Notes under the pieces: model-generated
Told to the model about the DNA's origin: nothing
The model's database searches: none
Seen by the model: only the letters and a program-made list of their open reading frames with translations
Assembly: GCA_963920525.1 (NCBI GenBank)
Contig: OY986436.1
Location: 85,344,970 to 85,408,969 of the forward strand
Reading direction: 5' to 3'
From: Dichetophora obliterata
Taxonomy: Eukaryota; Arthropoda; Insecta; Diptera; Sciomyzidae
Length of the DNA stretch: 64,000 nucleotides
Position numbers and translations under genes: made by a program
Shown: positions 42,515 through 53,229 of the stretch, piece by piece
How positions within the stretch are numbered: the first letter of the stretch is position 1
How the letters are laid out: the number at the start of each line of letters is the position of its first letter

Positions 42515-42855
42515 TAAAATATGCTATAAAAAAGTTTACAAAAATCACATAATTGGTTTTTCTGGCGCAGCGACGATATGTAAAATCAGTCAAATCGAAA
42601 AATTTCATCAACCCGTTAAAATATACGATTCCTCTGAAGACACTCTATTTTTGAAATTTGCAAAAAAATTTGTTGGAATTACACGGAATAACAAACAAGA
42701 AATATTTTAAAAAATTTCAAAGTAGAGTCCCTTCAGAGGAAAGGTATATTTAACGAGTTGATAAAATTTTCAAACTGACTGATTTTACATATCGTCGCTG
42801 CGCCTGAAAAACCAGTTATGTGATTTTTGTAAATTTTTTATAGTATACAATAAAG
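42515..42855. repeat. Long hairpin, about 150 bp inverted arms
   Basis: 42518-42665 (CTATAAAAAAGTTTACAAAA, GGCGCAGCGACGATATG, CCTCTGAAGACACTCTA) is mirrored at 42705-42850 with a short loop. The core ACATATCGTCGCTGC also occurs in the adjacent 202 bp duplication, so both belong to one repeat family. Confidence 0.85.
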
Positions 42856-45169
42856 AGAAATTCAAGATCTTTTAAACATGTCCAAAATTTTTTTCTTGTA
42901 GGACTAACGGCTTAGAAGATATAGTTGTTTGAGTAAATGTCCAAATGACAATTTTTGTTTTTCTTTATAATTTTTCACTGTGTATAACTGCAAAAAAAAA
43001 TTGAAAATTATAAAAAAAAATATGCAAATATTTTTCTTTTTTAAAGTACTATCCTCGTGCAAAGTACCAAATTTTTACAGAAATGTGAGTTTCGAAAAGC
43101 GTCCCATTTGACATGGAATGACCGATATACATATATTCACATATGTTACAGAAAAAAATCACTGTATATCGTGTATACAGTACAGAAGTAAAACTTTTTA
43201 ACTTCTAAACACACCTACGCTTTAACTACCATCCTTCTGGGGGCTCCCATACAACACACAAAAAATTGAAAATAAATAAATAACTTTAGTCTTATACGAC
43301 CAAAACCGTCCGAAATAAATCATTTTTGTGAATTTGGCAACACTTTTTTTCCTTAAACCATTTCGTACTAGAAATAAATCGACTGCCAAAATTTGAGCTC
43401 AATTCAGGTTATACCTGGTGCACTTTGCTTCACTCCATTCTTATACTTTAAAAAGTGGGCATAATTATAAGATGACCACGCTCATTTTTAGTATAAAGTC
43501 CGTAAGTAAGCATATGAACCAAATTACTAAATTTTAGTCTAAAACGATCAAAACCGTCAGAAATATAGAATTTTTATTGATTTGCGGGCAGTAAAAGAGG
43601 GTGTGGCAAAACTCGTTCCTAAACTATCTCGTACACACCTACAACACCTACACTCTATCTGGTCGTTGTGCCACAGTAAAAAAATATGCGATCGCTCCCA
43701 TGAGGAGCAACAGGGGAGCGCTCTTTTGCTGGTTTATTGTATCAAAAAGTGAGCACTTGTGCCCTTGTGCTCCTTCACTGTTTTATAAGATCAATAGCCG
43801 AGCAAATAATGAAAAAAGAACATAAAGTGGAGCATGTGCTTTTTAAGAAACTCTATCATTATTTTCTGTGAAAAAATATTTTAAATGTTCTGTTCATTCG
43901 ATTCGCGTCGTTTCAACACCGAGGTCGTGAAGTGCGACCAGCTAACGGTAATTGCGTTTTGTCCATCCGCTGATGCGACTGACGCAATAAAAGTACAGTT
44001 TTTAAACAGAATCAAGAACGATTGAGCAATTTACTTGAGCTAGGGAAGCCTAGCTTTCGGAGTAAACCTAATTCCCAACAAAAAAAAATTTAATTTGCTG
44101 ATCCATTTGGATCATTTATTGATCGCTCCGTTTGACCTCCTCTGGGATGTTTAAGGGAGCACTATTCTTCTTAGGACATGCAATGTTAAAAGATAACACA
44201 AAATACACCTAGCTTGGATCAATAAGGAGCACTCCCAGATCGGTCATAGGATGATCCACTTTTTTACTGGGGCGTGCAATACCTCATAATCATCACACAC
44301 ATACGGTTATAGTAAAATTTTACAGGAGCGCAGAAAAATCGATTTTATTTTAAACTATTGAATTTATTTTCAACTGAATTAAGCATTTATTGAAATAAAA
44401 CATTTGCTTTCTTCTCAAATATGCATTAAATGAATAATCAAAATGAATGAATCAATTATACATTATCAAAATGAAAATCAAATTAATTTTGGCCTTTTTG
44501 CAATGAATATTTTTTACTATTTTGTCTACTGTCTTATTCACAGACACAAAGTTTGACAACTAATACGTATTCTGCACTGTCTTGACAGACTGTCTTGTGT
44601 AACCCCGATGTAAATTCCACCCTACGACATATTTCATTGCTCGTGCACACAAAAACCTTATGCATATTTTTTGCATATTTGTGCAGCTCCACTCAAAGTC
44701 TATCTCAATCGTATCTACCTACTGAGGCAGAAAAATTTTTTTGTGACGAGGCTCGAATCATGACGAAATTAGAAAATTTTTCGTTACGAGACTCTAAAAA
44801 TTTGACTCTCAATAAATCGCTGCCTAATAAGTTTCACTTCAAAAATGCTAATTGTAGGGTATCCGTAAGAGATAGCTTAAAATATTATATTAATGTTTTT
44901 TGTACATCTCAGCAATGTCCAAAATTCTCTCTTGCACGATGTTCTTCCATCTCTTCCAATTTACTTTTTATTTAAATTTTAAATGCATATTGTTGCCAAT
45001 TATATACAGACCATGTTTCGCCTAATACGATTAAAGCCCGAAGGTGTTTTTTCCGAACGCAGTTTGATGGCATTAGACAACCAATCGCGCGTATTAAATC
45101 GCGCTTTTTGATACAAGAGCAGTTTGATAATTCCGTGAAAAATTAAACAAGGAATAATTTTTACGGCAA
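42856..45169. other. Repeat-poor to degenerate DNA, no supported gene
   Basis: Two diverged direct copies of a segment around 'gaccaaaaccgtccgaaat' lie near 43300 and 43545. A weak inverted pair CAGTAAAAAA (about 43674 and 44266) might bound a MITE of about 600 bp. A 126-codon frame at 44595-44975 resembles nothing known. Confidence 0.35.
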
Positions 45170-46145
45170 ATCAACTTTTTATTTCTCAATATAGTCTCCT
45201 TTTAGCTCGATACACTTCGTCCAAAGTTACTCAAATTGTTTGATCCCATCCCAAAAATACGTTTTTGGAAGGTCCTTAAAAAAGGCATCTGTTTCTGTGA
45301 TGAGCTCCTCTCTGGTGGTGAATCTCTTTCCGCCGAGCGATTTCTTCAGGTTTGGAAACTGAAAATAGTCGGAGAGGGCCAAATCTGGAGAATATGCTGG
45401 ATGAGGAAGCAATTCGTACTTGAATTCATGGAATTTTGCCATGGGAGCTGGGCATGTGTGAACGCGCGCATTGTCTTGATAGATGAGCACTTTTTTCCTC
45501 GCCAAATGGGGACGTTTCTCTATCAGAGCGTCATTAAAATGGTCCAATACGGCTGCATAGCACTCGCCATTGATCGCCATTACCGCATTTATCCCAAAAT
45601 ACTTTCGCCATAACCTTTCCGGCCGATAGCACCATCTTCAACTTCTTTCCTTGTCTCTGGTGTGTACTGATGGATCCATGTTTCGTCCACGGCTACTAAT
45701 CGACGGAAAAAATCCTTCTTATCTTTATTCAACATCGCCAAACCCGCACTTGAATCAGTCACACGATATCGTTTATGGTCGAGAGTGAGCAAACGCGGCA
45801 CCCATCTTGCGGATAATTTTTTCATATCCAAATAATTTTGAAAAATGTTCCACACCCTTTACACTTTAACTCTGCGAACTTTTAGCGTCACTTGTGCTTG
45901 TATGACCGCATCGGAATTCAGTGAATAAACCACTTGTGAATCATTCCAATCGATGGTGCAGAGCCCCATAGTATTTATCAAGCCTTTCCTTGGTTTGGCT
46001 GATGGTTTTTTTGCACAAAAAATAATGCGTGATGAGCACACGAAATTGACTTTTTTCCATTTTCGCCAAAATTCGATCGTCAAGATCGTCTGCTATCAAT
46101 GGCTGCCAAACACACAGTAAGCGTCGCAACAAGCTGAAATTTCGG
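45170..46145 (-). pseudogene. Second mariner-family transposase, dead copy
   Basis: On the minus strand, fragments in order cover the N-terminal region (46132-45859, several frames), a middle part (45855-45589: VDETWIHQYTPETRKE, first catalytic aspartate) and a C-terminal part (45580-45227). The C-terminal part has the second aspartate in YQDNARVHT and the third in SPDLALSDYF, 34 residues apart. The tail motif is FPNLKKSLGGKRF. This motif set fits irritans/mellifera-type mariners, not the mauritiana-type copy at 36474. Frameshifts separate the parts. Confidence 0.8.
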
Positions 46146-46650
46146 CACTAGTATATTAATAGATGGTAGTTTACAGGATCAGTGTTACATTTAAAGTTAC
46201 TACGCGGGAAATTCAAAAATTCACTAACTTCTCAAAATCCCCTCGTATTTGTATACAGCAGTGCACAAAGTTTAGTGTTTTACTTGAAGTGGCTTCTTAA
46301 TGAACTGAATTCTCAATAACCAAATCATTTTTTTCTATTAAAAAATATTGTTTCTCAACAGTCAAGATGTAAGTTATTAATATGATATAATATGATATAA
46401 TGTTATATCATATTAATATATGATATAACGTTATATCATATTAATATATGATATAATGTATCAATATATGATATATTAATATGAATATGATATAACATTG
46501 ATATATTATTTGAATATTTTATAAGATCTATGTCAAAATTCTGAAAAAACTGTTGCCAAATGTCTACATTAGGCATTTGCCACTTATGTAATATTGTTTT
46601 AGGACTTCTGCTGTTAATGGCTCTTAGCCTATTTTGTTTTGCTTTTTAGG
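46146..46650. other. No gene; AT-rich palindromic simple repeat at 46375-46505
   Basis: Repeated ATATGATATAA / TTATATCAT words form self-complementary low-complexity DNA over about 130 bp. The rest is featureless. Confidence 0.7.
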
Positions 46651-49309
46651 ATGTCTTAGCGATTACAAGATAATTTTATCGAGAATATTCTATCTGCTCT
46701 TGAAAATAGAGACATTTCGGAAGATGAAGAAAATATAGGGTACCAGGACGAAATAAATTACTACCCATATTTACAAAACGCACAAAATCTTATACAGGAC
46801 TTTGAAGAGTCTTATCTTATTTTTGTAAGCTCTGAAATAAAATATGATATTTATGATTGCTTTTTTCCTCTGTCGTCTACAGATATGCATCATGTCCCTT
46901 TAATTTTAAATGTTGAGTTTTTTAACTATATTCAACTTGCCAAAGATTGCGATATTTTAAAGTTTGATTATAATTTATGTGATTTTGAATTTTTAAACTT
47001 TCATTTAGGAAGTGTTGATTGGCAGAGTCGTTTAGATTGCAACAATGTTACTGCATCGTTTAAAATTTTTGTTAGTGTTGTGACTGAGATTTTAAATGAG
47101 CATGTACCGAGATTTCGTAAAAGGAACTTTAAGAGACCTTGGTACACTAAAGGACTTATGAAACTAAGAAATTTACGTAATAAATTTTGCAAAAAATTTA
47201 AGGCAACTAATAATTTGGTTTTTGAGTCAAAGTATAAACATTACATGCGAGAATTTAATTTTCTCCATAAATTTTTATATAATCAATATATAATGGGTTT
47301 GAACATAAAGTCAAATCCTAAAGCTTTTTGGAGTCTTATTGAATCTAAAAAAGCATGTTCTTCTATACCATCTACAATGTCCTTTAATGGAACAACATCA
47401 AATGTTATTCCAGATATTGTAAACCTGTTTGCTGATTTCTTTAGCTCGGTTAATGAAACTAATAGAAGTTGGTCAGATGCTGAAACTTTAAATAATATAA
47501 CACCTTGTACTAATTTTGGAAATCTTGCGATCACGATGGAAGATGTTTTAAATGGTATAATGTTCCAAAAAAGTTTTTATAAGCTAGATATAAATGGTTT
47601 TTCTCCTTTTTTATTTAAAAAATGTGTTTATTCTCTAATTAATCAACTAATTTTTATTTTTAACCAATCTTTAAGTTCGTGTATTTTTATTGATGAATGG
47701 AAATACGCTTTTATTACGCCTGTTTTTAAATCTGGGCCAAAAAATAACGTAGAAAACAATCTAGCTGTCTCAAAGCTTTCAACGGTATCGAAACTTTTTG
47801 AAATTATTCACCCCTATTCTTGAATCCGCGTCGAGTAAATATCGTCGTCGAGAGCTCGCTTTCACCAATGAATTGTCGTCGAAGATCATTGCGACGATCA
47901 AAAATTTAAATATTTATTTGACGACGTTTGCTCCACAATTGACATGAACAATCAGTGCAAATCTCAACGTCGAAATTGAACGTTTCCAAAATACAACAAT
48001 TTTGTTTCGACGTCGTTTCGAGAGCGAGCGCGGGTTCAAGAATAAGGGCGATTGTAAAAAATAAACTTTATTTTGCATTAAAAAATATAATAAGCCCTTT
48101 TCAACATGGATTTGTTACTGGTCGGTCAACTGTCACGAACTTAGCAGTTTTTTTTGAATATTTTATCTCTTCCTTTGAGACTGGAAATCAGGTAGATGTC
48201 ATATACACAGATTTCTCCAAAGCTTTTGACAAAGTTTGCCACAATGCGTTAGTTGGTAAACTAAAAAAGTTAGGTTTTCATTCTAATTTTCTTGATTGGA
48301 TTAACTCTTATCTAATGAATCGCCGATGTGTGGTCTCCATTGATAATGTAAATTCCTACACTTTTTATGCTGCTTTTGGTGTACCGCAAGGAAGTATTCT
48401 TGGGCCACTTTTATTTCTCTTATTTGTAAATGATATAGGAATGTGTTTTAATAGTTGTAATTATTTGCTTTTTACCGACGATTTAAAGCTTTACCATAGA
48501 GTTTGTTCAGTTTTGGATGTTGATATGCTTCAATCTGATCTGTCGAATCTTGTTGATTAGTGTGCTAGAAATTATTTTGCCTTAAACTTAACAAAATGCT
48601 TCCACGTCACTTTTTCTAAGCGTTGCAATAATATATTATCTACCTATAAAATTCATAATAATGTGTTAAATTCCAGTGACAAGTTTGTGATTTGGGTGTT
48701 TTATTCGATGCAAAGTTTTCATTTACTAAGCATTTGGATTTCATTATTCCAAAGGCTTATTCGGTTTTAGCTTTTATAAAACGTAACAGTTATGATTTTA
48801 AAGACCCATATAAGCGTTTGTTTCTTTTTTCTGCTTATGTTAGGTCTAGGCTTGAATATTGCTCTTTCATCTGGAATCCGTTTTATGAAGTTCATTCTAA
48901 TCGTCTTGAGTGTGTTCAAAAACGATTCCTAAAATTTGCGCTGAAGCCTTTGAATTTAACTAAGCCGATACCGTCTGACAGTGTGCGCTGTAAACTGTTG
49001 CATCTAAATTCACTCAAAGATAGAAGAACTATTCAGTCTCTTCAAATTATTCGTGGATTAATATGTAGTACTATTGATTGTGCATCTCTGCTGGAACGTA
49101 TTAATTTTTATACTCCATCAAGACCATTGCTTTCATTTAATCCTTTTTATCTCAGAGCTTATAAGTCTAATTATGCGGGCAATGCGCCTATCACTAGAGC
49201 TTTAAATAATTTTAACAATTTGTGTTCACTTAATTCATTAGATTTCTCTATGTCTAGGGAAGTATTTAAGAATATTGTGGCAGATTTTTTTGTTAACTTA
49301 AGTTAAGAA
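46651..49309 (+). pseudogene. LINE ORF2 remnant: endonuclease end, reverse transcriptase, C-terminus
   Basis: The end of the AP-endonuclease is marked by DMHHVPLIL (about 46880; S-D-H-x-P-L in relatives). A linker and the first RT motifs (FITPVFKSGPKNNVENN) run to 47808, where a MITE interrupts. RT continues from 48051 with QHGFVTGRSTVTNL, YTDFSKAFDKV and GVPQGSILGPLLFL. The catalytic box is FTDD (about 48472), where YADD is usual. A stop at 48558 and frameshifts near 48680 precede the C-terminal region (48692-49306: FIWNPFYEVHSNRLECVQKR), conserved in jockey-type elements. It would have copied its own RNA at nicked target DNA. Dead copy. Confidence 0.88.
47809..48050. mobile_element. 242 bp MITE inside the LINE reverse transcriptase
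   Basis: Ends CACCCCTATTCTTGAA and (reverse complement) CGCCCTTATTCTTGAA. The 3 bp target duplication ATT lies at 47806-47808 and 48051-48053. Removing it plus one ATT joins the LINE reading frame exactly, so the insertion limits are certain. The interior is rich in GACGTCG and TCGTCG. A 3 bp duplication suggests a PIF/Harbinger-type relative, which is an inference. Confidence 0.9.
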
Positions 49310-49511
49310 TTTCTTTTTTTTTTGTTGTAAAAGGTATACACTTACTTTGTATATTTAACTATAATTATGCCTAAAGTGATTTTGTTATCACCTGGCAGTA
49401 AATAAAATTTAAAAAAAAATAAGGTTCAGCCATCTAATCCAGTTCCGGGATTTTCGTCTAATCCACCACAATCAGGTATTCTTGGTGTCATAGCCTGGAA
49501 ACAAGAAAGTA

Positions 49512-49866
49512 GGGACCCGAGAAACAATTTCATATTTTGTGTTAATAAAGTATCTGATATATGTCCGGTGCCCGTGTCTGTAAATGTTCGACCTCTGCAC
49601 CGAAAGAAGTGCTATTTCTGGAACACCTTGGGCAGGCACAATGTACGAACGAAGACCGATTCGGGCACTCGTCAGCTTATTGTGTCCGAATATAGTCGCT
49701 CGTTTTTGAACACTTTATTGACATAATACAGACTATTTCAGGTACTTTCAAGGTACTTGTTGGGTATGTTTCGGATACATAATAGTTAAGACTCAGGACA
49801 GTTTCGATACATATCAGCTACTTTATTGACACAATATATAAATTTTTTTCTCGGGTCCTGTTCGCT
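49512..49866. mobile_element. About 355 bp MITE with 55-75 bp inverted ends
   Basis: GGGACCCGAGAAACAATTTC at 49512, followed by TTGTGTTAATAAAGTATCTG, is mirrored at about 49790-49866 (ending ...CTCGGGTCC). A partial further copy of the end, ATTGTTTCTCGGG, occurs near 50015-50030. No target duplication was identified. Confidence 0.7.
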
Positions 49867-50149
49867 GAAGCTCGTTTGCATTTGGCTTAATATCAATGTG
49901 CGATTAATATTTTTTCATAAACTTCGCAGTTTTTCGTTACTGCTCGTAGCTTTTAAAAATACAATTGAGTCCGATACTCCGGACTTTTGTGCCTGAGTAG
50001 TTTGGTACAGACACAAATTGTTTCTCGGGGGAGTTATATGAAAAAAACACAATTTGGACTGCTTTGAAGAGTCTATACGTTTTATTGGGAACCCAGAACT
50101 GCCCTCCGAAGTAAGAAATCTTGAAACCCCATTCCAATTTTTTTCACAA

Positions 50150-51501
50150 TTTAAAAATTAGGACATACAATATTAACAAAAATTGAAGAGGAAACAAATT
50201 TGTACATAACCCAAAAAGGTGCTGCCGATTGTCACCCTGTAAATGCCACTGAAATCCGACTTGTACCACTATTAAAATGTCAGATCTTATTGGGGCAAAT
50301 ATGGCTTCAAAAATATTATGCAGACAATGACGATAAATAGGTTTGCAAAACTGAAATCTGTAATTCACTACAATGACAACACAAGCTTATTGGTCACCCA
50401 AACCACGATCTTCTTCATAAAATACGACCTGTAGTGAAACATTTGAATAAATTGTTTCAGAGTAAGGCGTCATTTGAGCAGAAGCTGTCCTTGGATGTAC
50501 AAATGTGCTCCACTAAGATAGCACATTTCATGAAACAATACCTCCCCAACTAACCCCATAAATGGAATTTCAAACTCTTTGTTTTGTGTTTGTTATCGTG
50601 ATATGGCTATAATTTTGAGATTTATTCAGGTATGCAAGATTTCGAAAGTTTGCCTGATGAACCAGATCTTGGTGCAATAGGTAATACAGTAATTCGATTG
50701 TGCCTTTCAGTTCCACGAAAAATTAATAATATTTTATACTTCGATAACTTCTGTACATCGATTTATTTGCTGTACTACCTACAGACTCAAGGAATTTATG
50801 CATTGGGTACCATTTAAAGGAACCGCCTAGGCAAAAATTGGAAACTGCCGGCTGTAAAAGGCTTCATGAAGAACTCTGTGGCGCGAGGAAGCTATGAGGA
50901 ACAAGTAGCAAACTATGCAGGTGTTGATATTTCAGTGACGTGCTGGAAGGACAATAAGCTTGTCACGTTAGCATCACCTTATGTCGGCTCTGAACCAGTC
51001 CAAACTGTCAATAGATTCGCTAAAAGACAAAAACAACAAATTTTCATACCCTGTCCAAAAATAGTAAAAGATTATAACGCCCATATAAGGGGCCTTGATC
51101 TTATGGACAGCTATTTGGGCAGGTATAAAATCAGAATAAATATTACATTATTCTATCACATTATTAATCTAATAGTTATAAATTCGTGGATGTTGTACAA
51201 AAATGCAATGAATACATTTCACTAGGTGACTAAGAGGAAAGGTGAAAATAAAAGAGGAAGACCCTTATGCGGTAATATAGAAAGGCAGATAAAGGCAAAA
51301 AAACACCGAGGCCCAATGAAGCCTGTTCCACCAAAAGATGTACGGACTGATGGGATGTGTCACGAGGAAAAAAAATGCAGCTCTAAAAACAGATGCAAAC
51401 TTCCGAGTTGCAAAGCATATTCGCGGACTGACTGCACTAAATACATTGTTGCCATACCAAAGATAGAAATTGTTTTAGTACATTCCATTCAAAATGAATA
51501 A
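50150..51501 (+). pseudogene. piggyBac-family transposase remnant
   Basis: Plus-strand fragments in several frames follow a piggyBac-like transposase: a GHPNHDLLHKIRPVVKHLNK block near 50388, then HFMKQYLPN and KLFVLC, then the catalytic-domain end ILYFDNFCTS (about 50733). A block around VKDYNAHIRGLDLMDSYLGR (about 51067) follows, and then a C-terminal cysteine-rich region (51361-51450; CSSKNRCKLPSCK) typical of the family. Many stops and frameshifts. The 3' end of the element is probably AAGGG followed by TTAA at 51710-51713, the piggyBac target. The matching left end was not found. Confidence 0.75.
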
Positions 51502-51713
51502 AAATTAATACATAAACCATTACTAAAGTTCAAAATACCTGTGTTCCCTAAGCGCATAATGTTGCCAAAAGTATACATACATTATTTTTCAAAATAAAAG
51601 CCTATTGTCGCAAAGTTTTTTTTTTATTTATTTATTACGTCATCTACGACTGCATTTCTATCCAGAAAAATATTTTTTAGTCCAAAATAAAAAATCATGC
51701 ATTTAAGGGTTAA

Positions 51714-52784
51714 AAAATTCTCTTTTAACGGTTATATTTCAGGTCAAAGGCTACAAAAAATTTTCGGTGCACTCCTTCTTTATGCTCTTATTTATTTAAA
51801 AAAAAATATCAAATTTGATTGAGAAACACGTGAGATAATGTTACCGAACTGTTTCGCCTACGCCTATTTTTATATTAATTACGCCCATATTTGAAGGCAT
51901 CAGTGAAGAAGTGAATGAAGTGGATGAAGGTGATATGTCGCATTTTCGGTGTTGTACGCATGAATGAAGGAAAGTCTTATGTGCTTACAAACCATTTTAA
52001 AACTTAAAATCGCTATGTTTGAGGCTATTTTAGAAATTAGCTACTTCACAAAGTTTGATTTAGTATAGATTTCAGTACAAATGTGAAAGTTTCAAACAAA
52101 ATTTTCTCGAAACTGATAATTGCGACACATTACCTTTATCCATTCATGTCTTCATTTATATCAGTGAGTGCGTTATTTTCATTGTTCGAAACAGCTTTTT
52201 GTCTAAAAATATTAAGCACATTTACCAAATTTCTTCTTTCCAGCGAGTTCACAAACTAAAATAATATCGTCTTAAATATATCACGCCCACTTTTTCCTAA
52301 GTATGTATACAACGGATTGACGCAATTAGATCAATTGGGAAATTAACGATTGTGGCAAATGCATTTACAAAATTGCCTACAATCGACAAAGTTAGTAGGG
52401 CAATTATTCGGTTGCGGCAATGGGTTTAGTTCTGTGAGTGTATTACTCTAACTTTTGTATGGAGTATGTATGTATTATAAACTCATTCGGCCATTATCCA
52501 AGTTTTATCGTCCTAGTGTGGATAAAACTCTTATTTTATTTTTTTAAAGTTTCGTTTCCGATGTATGCTTTTTGCCGAATTTGTAAATTCAAGGTTGACT
52601 TACATATCGTCACCTGAAATGCAAGAAGGCGCAACAGCACTTTTTAAGATTTTACAGGAAAAGCATGAAACTTTCTAAAGTTCTCAAGCGCTTGCATTGA
52701 GGGCTTTTAGAATTTTACTAAAAATAAGCCATTTTTAGTGGTAGGAGTGTAAAATTTTACAGGAACATGTATTTTGATGTGGAG
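51714..52784. other. No gene seen
   Basis: AT-rich DNA without recognised elements. GAATGAAGTGGATGAAGG-like phrases near 51915 are repetitive. Confidence 0.4.
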
Positions 52785-52910
52785 ACTACGATTTCCTGGG
52801 CGCCGCGACTTGAAAATAGATTCATGAAGAACTTTAAAAAAAATAAGAATAGCTGAAGAAAAAATCTATTTATCGATATGTTCTCAAGTTATCGATTTTT
52901 TAAGAATTTT
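52785..52910 (-). repeat. Inverted homologue of the zinc-finger gene's upstream region
   Basis: Read on the minus strand, this is AAATCGATAACTTGAG...ATCGATAAATAGATTTTTT, then CTTCAGC, AAAGTTCT and GCGGCGCCC. It aligns with 57480-57590 (AATCGATAACTAGTTGAG...TTGTTCAGCC...TAGTTCT...GCAGCGCCC). It contains TATCGATA (DRE, the DREF site; CGATA is also the BEAF-32 motif). Confidence 0.6.
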
Positions 52911-53229
52911 TCGAGTGTAGCCGATATTGATGCTTAACACGTTAACTGTCATGAGGCGCATACGGTGTGCCTCAATAAAATGTCCACGTAGGCTCTGAGG
53001 CACAGCGTATGTGCCTCAGTATTTGATTACACATTACAGTTCATGGTTTAAAATTAGTACCTCGAAATGCAAATCTGTAAACGTAGTTCAATTCCGCATG
53101 GCCTGGCATACCTAAACCTATTTTTAGCGCATTATTGTTATACCCCCACGATTAAAAAAAATCCTTTTACAGGGGTATATTAATTTTGTCACTCCGTTTG
53201 TAACGCCCATAAGGAAGCGTGGTAGGTAT

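Larger units (their letters stand above)
46651..49425 (+). mobile_element. 5'-truncated jockey-like LINE
   Basis: Starts inside the endonuclease domain, has a reverse transcriptase and C-terminal region in several frames, and ends with AATAAAATTTAAAAAAAAA at about 49400-49423. It lacks ORF1 and the first part of the endonuclease, as expected from incomplete target-primed reverse transcription. A MITE sits inside at 47809-48050. Confidence 0.85.

Noticed and set aside
43669..44278. Possible 600 bp MITE with CAGTAAAAAA ends
   Set aside because: The inverted match is short and A-rich, and the flanks show no 8 bp or other target duplication.
44595..44975. 126-codon ORF
   Set aside because: No recognisable domain, unremarkable composition, and no promoter or poly(A) context.
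49430..50150. N-terminal part of the piggyBac transposase
   Set aside because: The interval is largely a MITE (49512-49866), and the remaining sequence gives no convincing piggyBac similarity. No TTAACCC left end was found.
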